Shown one piece after another: positions 21,738 through 32,838 of a stretch of 64,000 bases of DNA (the first letter of the stretch is position 1; each line of letters opens with the position of its first letter). The notes beneath the pieces are model-generated. The model did no database searches. It was given only the letters and a program-made list of their open reading frames with translations, and had not been told where the DNA came from. The stretch is from Humulus lupulus (taxonomy: Eukaryota; Streptophyta; Magnoliopsida; Rosales; Cannabaceae). The DNA is taken from assembly GCF_963169125.1 (NCBI RefSeq), contig NC_084802.1:112596903-112660902 (forward strand). Direction: 5' to 3'. Position numbers and translations under genes: made by a program.

Positions 21738-24700
21738 TTATTGACCGACAGGAGCAGCTGGAGAATCTTGCTGGGGCTGCTGGTTGACTGTGGTCCCAAC
21801 ATCCTCTTCGACGTCTTCAATGCATGTCACCAAAGAGATCTCATGGGATTCCTGAGCTTTCCTATCCTCTTCCAGGTGAGTAGTGCACTTTGCCAGCTCC
21901 GCCTACTTCATATGCTCTAGGAGATAGTCAAAGTTCGCCTTGGGGTTGCTTTTCCAGAACATGTAGAAGCAGTTGAACGTCTCTCCCTTGAACTTCTCCA
22001 GGTTGCGAGCGTTGGTTTATTTGAGTAGTTTGACTCGCTCTTCCTGCTCGACAGTTTCTTTTATGCTAATCACCAAGTTATCCTGTAGTTTGGAGGCCTC
22101 TTTTAAATTTAGCACCGAAGCCTCTTTATACTTCTCTTTGGCCTCAGTGATTTTAACCAAGGCCTCCTAGTGTTGCTTCAGCTTCTTGCCTAGCTTAGCA
22201 GCTTTCTCCTCAGCCGCTCTCAGCTGCTCGGCATGATTGGCCTCGACTGCCTTGAGCTGCTCAGCGTGTCTGGCCTAGACCACCTTAAGCTGCTCGATGA
22301 GTCTTTCCTCAACTGTCTTGGTCTCTTTAGCATGCTTGGAAAAAATCTCCTTCGAGCGACACCAACCAGTACTCATGGTCAGAACTCCCTGCGATCAGAG
22401 AAAAAGTAACGCTGTTAGTATGAGTAAAAGGGCAAGATAGACAACTAAAGCACAACAAAGATGGAAACTTACACTGAGTACTTCATTCAACGCCCGGCTA
22501 AAAATTTGGTCGATCTTCATGGGAGGAGATGTTGCTGAAGGCTTCCTGGCTACGCTGCTGTCTTGACAGTTTCTTCAGCTTGTCGTTAGCCGAGTTGTAT
22601 GCTATGTTCAGGATAGCCTCAGCCTGAGTTTTTCCTGAGTGATCAGGAGGAGTCGGGTCGAGGGGAGCCAGAGGAGGGGTCATGTCCTTGGAAGGTGGTG
22701 GGGTAGGAGGATCCTCAGTCTGAGCCCTTTTCTTGGAGGGGTCGCTACTGCTTTCCCCAGGGTGTCACCTGCTTCCATTCTTCTTGCTCGCAAGAGCTTT
22801 GGCATTGATGTTGTTGTACAAGTCAAATGCTTCTCCGGAAGGCATGACTGCAGGATGGAAACAAACGATCAGAAAATATAAATTAAGTTACTTAAAAAAG
22901 CAAGGGAATAAGAGCAAGAAAAATTCTAAGTAGTATACACGAGCTATTATTACTGGTCGATACATTATTTATGGTACTACTGCTACACTCACTCTCTGCC
23001 TCGAAGAAGTCTGAATTTAAACTATTGATCGCAAATTTAAAGTTGTCGTCCCCGTCGAATAAATGACAGGGAATAGGCAAGTTGTCTAAAAGTGAGAAGT
23101 CAGTACCGTTCTCGTCAGAAGACTTGAGTACGGTCTCGGGGTACTCTGGAAGCTTTTTCTTACCCTTCCCATGTTGGGTAGGGGCAGCAATAGCCCATGG
23201 GATGCTGGAGGGTTCCCTGATGGTCACTCCTGCTGCTCGGGGATCTCTCCTCCAGTAGCACTCCCTGGGGTGGACTCCCTCACTTCGTGGTGAGGTGCAA
23301 GGAGGCTGACTAGCCTTAAGTTACTTTCAGTAACCAGCTCCTTGATGCTCTTCTCAATGTTCGTCATGCTGGCCAGGGCTACGCCCTTATCTCCATCCCT
23401 AGAGTGGGGTCTAGTCCATACCATGGACCTAGACAACATCAAAGTTCTAAGGATGGTATAGAAAAGCTAGAAGAAATTAAACGACCAGTAATTAAGAGGT
23501 TTACCTCCTCGGGTAAGGCCAGGTTGTCGGCGACTAGGTGTGTTGTAAGAAAATACTCCTGGAAATACTTTCCTACATTGGATTTGTAGGTGACGTCACT
23601 TAGGAATATGCGAGTTGACTCCTAATGACAGAAATGGAAAAACCCCGTGTTGTTCTAGTTGGGGTTGGATTTGAGATCGAACAGATAGTTGATCTCGTGT
23701 GGTGTGGGTACAAGCCAATTTTTATGGTTATAAAGGATATAGAGTGCAGATAGCACTCTATATCCATTGGGAGTAATTTGAAAGGGGGAGACCTCAAAAT
23801 AATTGGCCACCCCTTGAAAAAATTCGTGCAGGGGCAAGATTGCCCCTGCCTCAATATGGTACCTCGACCAGGCATTGAAGGCACCCCCATGCATGTTTTC
23901 CCTCTGGTCGGGTGAAGGTTTGACTAGGGTTACCCCAGGAAGACCGTACTTCTTGAGATAATTAGTCACCATCCTAGCCGATATGACGCTAGGAAGCGCC
24001 ATGTACCAGTCCACTTCCGGTCGAAGGTCGTCGCGAGGCCGGGCATGGGGTTGGATTTCTGGTGGTGAAGTGTTTATAGGTTGTGGATATTTAAAGGAAT
24101 CTCGGTATTGACTCTTGGTTGGTTAGAAGAAGGGTTGGTTGTTTTCTTTTTTCTACAAGCAGTGTATTTTACGCGACCCATGTTCAGTTAACTAGTCGGA
24201 GGGCTGGTCGCTGGGTTTTGCTGAGAAAATGGAACTTCTAAAAACAGTAGTGACGGTTGTTCTTGATCCTTGAACAATAGCATGAGAAGATCGTTGTCGA
24301 TTGGCCTCTCACCTCCCCAAGGATCGTGCATGAATATCTGAGGACAGAAAAGGGGAGGTGAGAATCTACGACTAACAGATAGAAGAATAGCAAACGTTGG
24401 GATAACGTTGCTCGTGTAGAAAAGTTAAGATTTTATACGACCAGCAACATTCTAATGTAAAAACTAAAATCATGCGAACAATTTGAAAAACAGATTAAAA
24501 AGCGGAAGTGAAAAGTTTTTCCAGGGAAACTTTTCGACTCCGAGAACAGGCGGGAAAAACCCAGATTTTTCTGAAAGCATAAAAATTGAATTTTTACTTC
24601 GATTTTGGGCCCTAAAACAGTATTCCTACATCCCACGCCAATTTCTAAGCCTCACTCAGTGTTTTCACTAATTAAAACTCCCATCCTATCATGTTACTAC

Positions 24701-24960
24701 CTATGAATTCGATTAGCCCGAAAGCATTTTTTCTCAAGAACATTCAAAAACTCAAACCCGAATACCAGAAAACTCAAGAAATATATGTTGCATGGTATAG
24801 CAAAGACAAGGAAATCATGAAACTTACTTGAGTTGTAGATTGCAAAAGAGTCACGAACGTTGGTGCTTAGGGGTGGATGAACACGCCTTGGATCACTGAA
24901 GTTTTCTAGGCTTTTCTGGTTTTTTCTTCTGAGTTCTTGAGAAAGAGAAGTTTGGTAAAA
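21738..24960 (-). pseudogene. Spliced antisense gene inside G1 (Transposase_28-like protein with coiled coil)
   Basis: Read on the minus strand, I infer a non-coding exon 1 (about 24960-24828, donor CAA/GTAAGTT) and these coding exons: exon 2 24337-23505 (acceptor TTTTCTGTCCTCAG, ATG at 24331); exon 3 23428-22993; exon 4 22847-22473; exon 5 22388-21738 (TAA). All introns are GT-AG. Exon 2 encodes WYMALPSVISARMVTNYLKK, GAILPLHEFFQGVANYFEVS and FQITPNGYRVLSALYILY, resembling the plant 'putative gypsy type transposon' family (Pfam Transposase_28). Exon 5 encodes a long coiled coil (AEEKAAKLGKKLKQH, EAKEKYKEASVLNLKEASK) and FKGETFNCFYMFWKSNPK. It is broken by stops near 23655 and 23611, frameshifts near 24090 and 23225, and others. 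Its role in the element is unknown. The gene model is inferred by eye. Confidence 0.68.
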
Positions 24961-24986
24961 GGTAAAAAAAAATAAGAAGAGTGGGT

Positions 24987-24994
24987 TATTTATA
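24987..24994 (-). promoter_or_regulatory. TATA box of the antisense gene in G1
   Basis: TATAAATA on the minus strand lies about 30 bp upstream of the inferred exon 1 start. It is followed by a pyrimidine-rich leader and then a consensus donor GTAAGT at 24827. The combination looks like an ordinary plant RNA polymerase II promoter directing antisense transcription. Confidence 0.5.
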
Positions 24995-25148
24995 CTGATT
25001 ATGGCACAGTTAAAAAGGTAGTGATGGGGGTGAGTTTTCGATATGTGGGGAATCATGTTAGCCGTCAAAACACTTTTGGGAAACTGCAACGACCATGATT
25101 AGCAACTTTTTCGAAAACGCACTGACAGATGTGACAGGTCAGACGGAA

Positions 25149-27563
25149 TGTAATGCCCCGAATTCTCCGATATGGTTTAATGGCTGGATTAGTAGGCCGA
25201 GAGGGCCATAACTATTTAATTACGCCATTAAATAATTGTATGCATGTTTATGTGAATTATATTATAATATAATGTTAAATGCATGCATTTAGGTCCACAT
25301 TTCATAACAGGGGCATTTTGGTAATTTGGCCCATTGAGGGCGTAATTGTGTATTTTGGGTGCATTTTTGTGATTAATTGATAAGGCCACATTATAATGTG
25401 GATTTTTTTGAGCCATTCGGCATGAGACGATCTTGAGTATAAACTATCGGTTTGGTCATAACAGGTTTTAGTTCGGGGCTCAGGGTGAGTCTCGGGGTGT
25501 TTTGATGATTAGAGCGTTACTGGGAATTAAAGGGTAACGGGATATGAATTATTGGTGTTTGTGAAATTTGAGAATAACGAGAATTGGAGAGCGTTCATTA
25601 TGATTAACGAGATAGGTTGGAAAGGATAGTTCTACCCTTGGGAGTCTTTAGAAGCTTTTAAATGACCTAGGGGCAAAATAGTCATTTCACCCCTAGGATT
25701 TGTATAAGCCATTGAAGGTTGTAGAAAACAGAACCAAAACAGAGTTTTGCCACCTCCCTCACGTTCATCCTTTCCCCTTCATTCTCCTTTGTAGTTTTTG
25801 ATCTCAATTTGAAGAACTAAGCTAGGGAATCAAAGTTTGGAGCTTAGGACTGTAATTCATCCATTGAAGAGGTTTCAATTCGAGCTTAAGGTAAGGTTCT
25901 AGTTCCATTTTGTAGTGTTTTGCCCTGTTTTGGTGCTAGTTTTAAAGTTTGAAGTTTTGATAATTGAATGGGGAATTTGAGGAAGTTTTGATTTGTGTAA
26001 AGCTTGGGTTTTGATGGTTATATGGTGGATAAGTTGTGGTGATAATTGGTGGCATTACTTGGTGATATTGGGAGAGTTTTTGTAAGGATTTTAAATATGT
26101 TTGAAGGGGGAAAAAATAGAGGTTCTGGGTGAATTTTGGAAGGGGCCGCGACTCTGTTCTAGAGCGCCGCAGCCCAAGCTTGTAGAAGAAGAAGAAGGTG
26201 GTGTTGATGGGGCCGAAGGGCCGCAGCGCTTGGGGAAGGGTTGTGGCGCTTGAGGCAGGGGCGTGAGGGGATTTTTTCTATTTTGGGGAAGGGCTACGAC
26301 GCTTGGGGAAGGGCTGCGGCGCTTGAAAGTCATTTTGGCCAAAAATATGTTTTTTACCTAGGGATGCAAACCTTAGGCCTCGGGATCGATCCTACTACTC
26401 GGTTTAGTGGGATTCGATGTCCCGGAGGCTAGGTCTTGGTCCGGAAACATTTTATTACTCAATTTATTGATGGAATCCCATAATTGGTTATGACCATGTA
26501 ACCGTTAAGGAACAAAAAGGTTGATCGTTCTCAAGGGTCATTCTTATTATATTTCTCGCTCAAACCCGAGGTAAGAAAACTGCACCCTGTGTATGTATGA
26601 CATGCGTGATTGTTATTGAGGCATGTTTATTGATAAATGTGGACATGGATTGCATATTAAATGCTAGTGAATGTTGTTTTCTTTTATATGGTACTAACTA
26701 GTCAGGGACACTGACCTAAGAGTTAGAAATGGCATAGCGTCATGAACGTAGGGCCAAATGAAGATTAGATCTAATCGATATCAGCGTTGAATGGCTCCAA
26801 GGAATTAACACTGGACTGACCCTAAGGTCGATGAATTTATAAGCGCTTGGCTAGTCTAAGACTAGTTACTAGAGCCAAGGCCTAAGGCCCAGGTGACTGT
26901 TTGTCACATGGCTAGGGAACGATGTTCCAGGGTTATGTTGGTGACTAGTCACCATGCACCTATCCTGTTTAAGCTAATAAAAGGTTCACTTATCTATTAA
27001 GCCCTGGTGGCCCTATCGTCACAAGGCTAAAGGGAGTTGTACCCAACTTAGTGACTTTTACAACTGTCACCTATCTGTTTGGACTGATAGTCCTGAATGA
27101 TTATTATGATCATTGTTGATATTATATCATGCTATATTGTGTTTTCTTGCTGGGCCTTGGCTCATGGGTGCTATGTAGTGCAGGTAAAGGAAAAGAGAAG
27201 CTCACCCAGCCTTGATTGGAGAGCTTAGGTGGTGATGTGTACATATGCGGCCGCTTGACCACCACGGCCAAGGAGTTCTCAGAGGAACTAGGAGGTTTAC
27301 CCTATTTTTTCCGCTTAGGTCGGCGGGTTTGTAATTTTGAAACTGTAATGACCTCTTTGAGTTGTAAATAACTTGTAAATGTTTTTATGGGCCCGTGAGC
27401 AGTTTTATGTATTTAATAAAATATATCCTTTCCTTTTTATTGATTTTCACCTTAGCCTGTTAATAACACTTAGAACACGTTTTTAACCAAAGGACTCGAA
27501 TAACGGGCCAAATTTCTGGTTCACCGTTCACCGTAGCAGTCCCGGGGTAACCGGGACGTTACA
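25149..27563 (+). mobile_element. Solo LTR 2 (family X), perfect TSD CGGAA
   Basis: This 2415-bp unit runs from TGTAATGCCCCG to GGGACGTTACA, flanked by CGGAA at 25144-25148 and 27564-27568. It is the same family as solo LTR 1, in opposite orientation. A GC-rich cluster (about 26140-26330) repeats GCGGCGCTT-like and GGGGAAGGGCTG-like words. There is no coding region and no second LTR. Long LTRs with TGTAAYGCCC ends suggest a Tekay/Del-type chromovirus source. That lineage call is inference. Confidence 0.87.
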
Positions 27564-27612
27564 CGGAAGGTTGGTCGATTAAGTTTATTATATGCTGGTC
27601 GCAGTAAAATAA

Positions 27613-27626
27613 ACTTGGGGGGAAAA
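27613..27626 (+). other. 3' polypurine tract of G1
   Basis: ACTTGGGGGGAAAA immediately precedes the 3' LTR start TGTTTACCC at 27627, where plus-strand priming would occur. Confidence 0.75.
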
Positions 27627-27842
27627 TGTTTACCCAAAAAAGGACTACCTGATGACTTGGCAGAATTAACATACACGTGGGTTACACGTGGCAAATGTTT
27701 ACCCGAAAAAGGACTACCCGACCAATCTGGTCGCAATATTTCAAATGTTTTCTGTATATTTCATTAATCACAGTTCTTGGGATTCTACATCAATAAGAAC
27801 ACTAAGTGGGCGTAGGTTATTACCATTTGCTGGGGCCGAACC
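27627..27842 (+). repeat. 3' LTR of G1, first part, with duplicated start
   Basis: It starts TGTTTACCCAAAAAAGGACT and repeats that motif at 27696 (TGTTTACCCGAAAAAGGACT). Two G-boxes CACGTG lie at 27674-27679 and 27685-27690. About 230 bp present in the 5' LTR are missing near 27765. Solo LTR 3 splits the LTR at GAACC (27838-27842), and it resumes at 30286. Confidence 0.8.
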
Positions 27843-30280
27843 TATAATGACCCAAAATTTACTAATAAGGCTTAAGGGCCTTGATTAGTGTGTCGGGAGG
27901 ACATAATTGGTTTATGTATGATTTAAATGAATTAATGCATGTTTATGTGATAAGCATGCTTATATGATTATATGGATGTGTGAAATGCATGACTACGAGT
28001 ATTAGTATAAACATAGGCCTTATTTAGCTTATAAGGGCATATTCGTAATTTTGGCTCGTTGAGGGCATAAACGTGATTATTTGTGATAAATTGTTGAGAC
28101 CACATTATTATGTGGATATATTTGTAGCTTGTAGCTCGAGGCGATCCTAGTGAGCGGTTTAGCAAAATAGTCACAACGGGGGTTTATATCCGGCTCGGGG
28201 GAGCCTCGGGGTATTTCTGGGAATTTGGAAAATATATTAGAGACTATTTGACATTGGGGAAAATAATTGGTGATTAATTAGATGACAGGATTTAAGTGGT
28301 AAACGTTAGGGACACTCGAGGAATTAGCAGGAATTGGGAGCAAATGACCAAAATGCCCTTAGAGTGATTAAAGACTTGGATTTAATTGGGAGGGAAAAAG
28401 GGTCTTTTGATGTTTAAAAAGGGGATAAGTGACATTATGCTCATTTAGAATCTAGTGGAAAATTTTAGAAGGGTTAGAAACTGAAGGAAAAGAAAAAAAA
28501 AAAAAAAGGAAAGAAAAACAGAGCATCCAACTCACCATTACTCTCCCACATGATTTCTTCTTCCCCTCTCTCTTTCTTATGGATTTTGGAGCTGTGAACT
28601 CAAGGAGGTCTAGGCTAGGTCTTGGGACTTTGATCCTTGGAGTGGCTAAGGAGCTTAACTGGAATTAGCTATCAATTAAGGTAAGGGTTAAAGGTTTTGT
28701 TTGAGTTTTTCTGGGTTTGTTATGGTAAATCTCTGAATTTGGATTTTTGATGGGCATTTAAGGACTTGAGCTTGGGGATTTGAGGAACTAAAGTCTGGAA
28801 AGGAATTGAAAGGAACCTAGAGTCGAATTCCCTCAGCTAAGGTAACAAATTCTAACTTTGAAGTTCTGGGTTTCTGGTTTTCTGATGATGTTCTTGAGCT
28901 TTTGAGCTCAAGCTTAGGTTTTGTGATTGATGATGTTTTTAGCTAGGTTTTGATGTTGATGGATTTATTTGGTTGAGTTATAGTAAATTGTAGGTTTGAT
29001 TTTGAGGTTGGATAAGGTTTGGAGTGGTTTGGTGGAGCTTTGGCTCAGGAAAGTTTGAAGGAAAAACCCAGAAAGTGGGCTTGTGCTGGTTGTAGCGCTG
29101 TAGCGCTAGCATTGGACTGCTACAGTACTATACTTCGTGTTCTGGGGCATTTTGTCTCTACCTGTAGCGCTGTAGCGCCCTTCTTGAGGCGCTGTAGCGC
29201 TACCCTGCCTCCAAAAATGGGTTTTGGGTATTTTTCTTAGGGTTTTCGTTTGGGGGCTCGGGGGTCGATTCCACCACCCCGTTTGGTGGAATTGGGCTTC
29301 CCGAGAGTTTGGGATTGGTTCCAAAGTTAGGTTATAGAATTGAATATTAACGAGGATTCTATTTTACGGTTGTGACTAGGTGTTCACTAGGGCTCGGATC
29401 AGGGATCGTGCTCGAGGGTAATCTCAATTAGCTGAAGTGCTCAGAATCAAAGGTAAGGAAATTGCACCCAGTTATGTCATTATGTTGGGACTAAGAGTTC
29501 CCTATACTTGTATGTGATGTCATATGATGGTATTATGCCATGGAGACATGAGATAAACGACCTAAGAGTGTCGGAATTAATATTTGCGCACAGGACGCGG
29601 CTCGGCCACTGGTAGTTGAGGTTAAGTATATAATCATTGAGCTCAGCCTAAGCGAGCCGGAGTCAGTGGGACAATCAGAGGGTGCGGCCTAAGGGCATCA
29701 ACTCTGGATATTATGTGATATGTTTATTGTCACTAATCTGATGACTATGGCATGTTTATTATCTGGATGATTGATTATGTGAACAATGTGACCTGCTGAA
29801 TATCTGATTGATGATTTGTGAATTATCTAACTGTTGATTATCGTTTATGCTCTGTATTATGGTTTTCTTGCTAGGCCTTGGCTCACGGGTGCTACGTGGT
29901 GTAGGTAAAGGCAAGGGCAAGGTGGACCAGTCCTGAGTTGGAGAGCTCTGGGGCAGAATGTACATAGCCAGCTGATCGTCCGCCACGACCGAGGAATGGT
30001 ACAGGGACAGGAGAACCTAAAGTGTTTATTTTTCCATTAGAGTGGCTTGTGGTTGTACATAAACTTTGAAATTTTGTAAACTGTCCTTTAAAACCTGTTT
30101 TGGGGTCCCATGTATTAAACGTTTATTTTAAATGAGAAATTTTTTATTTATGTCAAAAATATTTTAACCCTAACCTAATTACGACTTTAGGGCCATGTTT
30201 TCAACTATATGACTTGATTAGCAAGTCTTGCACCTTTATAATCACACAGTGTGACAACCTTGGTTATCCAGGGTGTTACA
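27843..30280 (+). mobile_element. Solo LTR 3 (family Y), perfect TSD GAACC
   Basis: This 2438-bp unit starts TATAATGACCC (TG decayed to TA) and ends GGGTGTTACA, with GAACC at 27838-27842 and 30281-30285. It is the same family as solo LTR 4, with shared start TAATGACCCAAA and TAATAAGGCTTAAGGGCC. It contains tandem AGCGCT palindromes at 29092-29110 and 29163-29202. It is non-coding. Confidence 0.86.
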
Positions 30281-30285
30281 GAACC

Positions 30286-30383
30286 ACTATAAATCTTTTG
30301 TGTCGTTTACTTTTTGTCTTGATTTCATTTCATTTCTATCGTTTTACTTGACTTCGTGTCATTGACCAAATCAAGGGTCAACA
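30286..30383 (+). repeat. 3' LTR of G1, last part
   Basis: ACTATAAATCTTTTGTGTCG leads to TTGACCAAATCAAGGGTCAACA, matching the 5' LTR end (13070-13094). The TSD ACAGT (30384-30388) follows. Confidence 0.83.
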
Positions 30384-31843
30384 ACAGTAGATAGGATAAG
30401 TCATGTCATATAGTTGACCATCTGTCAATTCAATCTCAATTTTGAGTGGTTAGTATTCTAACTGATTGTATTATTTGAGTTCTTTGACTTGTTCATTACC
30501 AGCTTACCCTACGGACTAGCCCATACTTACATCTTGGGAACTCGGTAGTATAATTGAGTGGGAGTGTTAATCATATATATGAACATCTATAGCTTCTGAT
30601 GAAGAAGTGAAATGATGGCTTCCTTTTAGTTTGGTTCAAGGTGCTAAACAATAGAGACCTCATTTCAGTAATTAATATTAGTTTAGTGAAATATCATTTA
30701 CAAAGGAACTAAGTGTTTTAAGGATAAAATACAATGAGGGGTAAAACGATATTTCAGTCCCAACTCATTGTAGACCGTCTATAGAGGATTGAGTGACAAT
30801 AATGGTTGTAACAATGGATAATTAATAGCGTATATATATTTGTTATAGAGTGTTCTATGAATTAAAGAGTGCAATTCTGAGTCTTTAGTGGAGTCATGAG
30901 GAATTAATAAGTTAGTAAATTTATTTGTTAGATTTATGATAACTTATTGGAGCTTGATTTCATAGGCCCATGGTCTCCACTATACCTTAGATAAAATCAT
31001 CTAGATAGTCTCAATTAATTGATTTAATTATCAATTAGAATTATCAAAGTTGACCAGGTCAATTTTGGATAGTTTCACAGAGTTGTGTAATTTTGAGAAG
31101 AAAAGAGAAATTATGGCTGATTTATTAATTAAGATAAATTGGTATCTAAATTAAGAAATAAGTTTAAATCAAGGTTCAAATTATAAATAATTAATTTGAT
31201 AAAAGATTTAAATAATTATTTAATTAATTAAATCAATAAAAAATAATACATGCCTTAATTTTAAGTCCAACATGCTTATAATCAAATGAGAAATTTCATG
31301 GGCCTAAAGCCCATGATAATTTCTACCTAGGGCAATTAATTGGCCATTATTTTGTTGATTTTTTAATTAAATAAATTACCTAATTGAGTCTATAAAAGGA
31401 ATGCTAAGAGAGAGTTGAAATCAGAAGTAAAAACATAAGTTCAGATTTTTGAAACAAAAGTTTCTGATAGGTTTTAGATTCTCTCTAAACATAAGTCCTT
31501 TTCTAAACCTTTTTGTTCTTTTGTCTTCTTCTCTTTGTATCTATCTCATGTGTTGATAATTGCCCACTCTAGTCTAGGTGATTCCAAGGATACTTTGGAA
31601 GGTTGTGAAGAAAATTGAATATCGGTTCAGTTTCTTGGTAATACTCTGCGACAGAAAGGATACAAGGGTTAGAGAAACTGAAGAAATGACTCATTCATTC
31701 TGTTGCGTATAATGTAAGTTCTCTTATCATTATTTCTCTTTGAATTCAATTTTAGAAACATGTTCTAGGTTGTCTCATATTAACTAGTTTAATATTAGAT
31801 CTACATGAAAATAAATAAAGATCCTGTATAAGTTTTCCCAACA
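30384..31843 (+). repeat. 3' LTR of copia A, second part
   Basis: It continues the LTR split by G1. It has CTATAAAAGG at 31390-31399 and ends TTTTCCCAACA, followed by the TSD ATTTC (31844-31848). It aligns with the copia C LTRs over its length. Confidence 0.87.
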
Positions 31844-31848
31844 ATTTC

Positions 31849-32552
31849 AAGCTTAGTTCCAAGGAATGTCCTAGAAGTGAAAAAGATAAAGAGAAACATA
31901 ATCAAAGTGCCCTAATTGTTTGTTTTGGGTAGTTTGATGTATGCAATGGTTTTGTACAAAGCCAGATATTGCTCGAGTAATTGGAGTTTTTAGTCGATTT
32001 CTCTTTAATCCTAGTATTAATCCGTGGGAGGCAGTGAAATGAATATTGCGATATCTATGAGGTATTTCCAGGTTGTGCTTATGCTTTGCTAGTAGTGAAC
32101 CTGTGCTTGATGGGTACACAAATCCAAACACGGCAAATGGTTGTGATTCCAGGAAGTCTACTTTAGGATTCTTGATGACATTTGTCGAGGGCGCTTTTTG
32201 ATAGCAATCAAGGTTACAAAATTGTGTTGCTTTGTCTACTATAGAAGCTAAATACATAATTGTGACCGAAGCTTGTAAAGAAGCTTTATGGATGAAAAAG
32301 TTTATGCAAGAACTGAGCTTGCAACAAGAAAGATATATATTGTATGTTATGATAGTTAGAGAGGCATTCCCATTTCCAAGAATTCAACATTCAATTCAAG
32401 ATCTAAGTATATTGTTGTTATATATTGTTGATTCATTTTTTAGTAAACTAATAATTTAATAAGGAGAGAGGACTACTGCATGAACTTTGTGAGAATATTT
32501 AAAGATATAATAAATGAAGAAGGATTTATAGTGACTCAACCACTAACGACCT
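31849..32552 (+). pseudogene. Copia D: RNase H remnant
   Basis: Pieces of copia RNase H appear in order: KPDIARVIGVFSRFLFNPSI (about 31965), SEPVLDGYTNPNTANGCDS and RKSTLGFLMTF (about 32100-32180), and TIEAKYIIVTEACKEALWMK (about 32235). They are interrupted by stops. They follow the INT-RT fragment at 3169-4763 in domain order, so copia A landed inside this element. After about 32345 only weak traces remain before copia B starts. No LTR of copia D was identified. Confidence 0.72.
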
Positions 32553-32779
32553 TGTGGGAAAATCAAACTGTTTTTAAGAACAGTCCTAACTTAGAATGAT
32601 TCTTGTAAGGTTGTCAAATATTCAAAGATTTGAGAGCTATTCTTATTCTAGGAAACTTATTAATTTGCTAATTTCTTTTCTGTATATTTGTGATTTGGTT
32701 CACACCTATCATATACTTGTATAAATATATGTTCACTTAATAGAAATAATATATAAAAAATTTCCCAATATTTGTGACT
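32553..32779 (+). repeat. 5' LTR of copia B (227 bp)
   Basis: It runs from TGTGGGAAAATC to ATATTTGTGACT and abuts the primer-binding site with no spacer. The 3' copy (39615-39697 plus 49757-49894) ends in the same ATATTTGTGACT before the TSD. Confidence 0.85.
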
Positions 32780-32792
32780 TGGTATCAGAGCC
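32780..32792 (+). other. Primer-binding site of copia B (initiator tRNA-Met type)
   Basis: TGGTATCAGAGCC is the standard plant copia site complementary to the 3' end of initiator tRNA-Met. Confidence 0.85.
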
Positions 32793-32838
32793 AAACCTAC
32801 CCTTTCTCTCTCTGCCTTCTTCATTTCCTTCAACCACC

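Larger units (their letters stand above)
12530..30383 (+). mobile_element. G1: Tat-type Ty3/gypsy retrotransposon with nested solo LTRs
   Basis: It is flanked by ATAGT (12525-12529) and ACAGT (30384-30388), a TSD with one transition. The order is LTR, leader, gag, PR, RT, RNase H, second RNase H, INT, internal purine tract, antisense gene, PPT, LTR. The dual RNase H and the extra antisense gene are hallmarks of the Tat lineage. Three solo LTRs are inserted in it (13601-15593, 25149-27563, 27843-30280). Without them the element is about 11 kb. Stops in all domains and a YVND catalytic box show it is dead. Confidence 0.88.
4764..31843 (+). mobile_element. Copia A: Angela-like Ty1/copia element, split by G1
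   Basis: The outer ends carry a perfect 5-bp TSD ATTTC (4759-4763 and 31844-31848). The order is 5' LTR, PBS, 2.4-kb leader, gag, protease, integrase, RT, truncated RNase H, 3' LTR. Gypsy G1 sits inside the 3' LTR and makes up most of the 27-kb span. The first bases are TATTAGGG where the family starts TGTTGGGG, so the 5' TG has decayed to TA. The Angela assignment is inferred from long LTRs and the RT phrase [13 protein letters not shown]. Stops throughout gag-pol make it non-autonomous. Confidence 0.88.
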
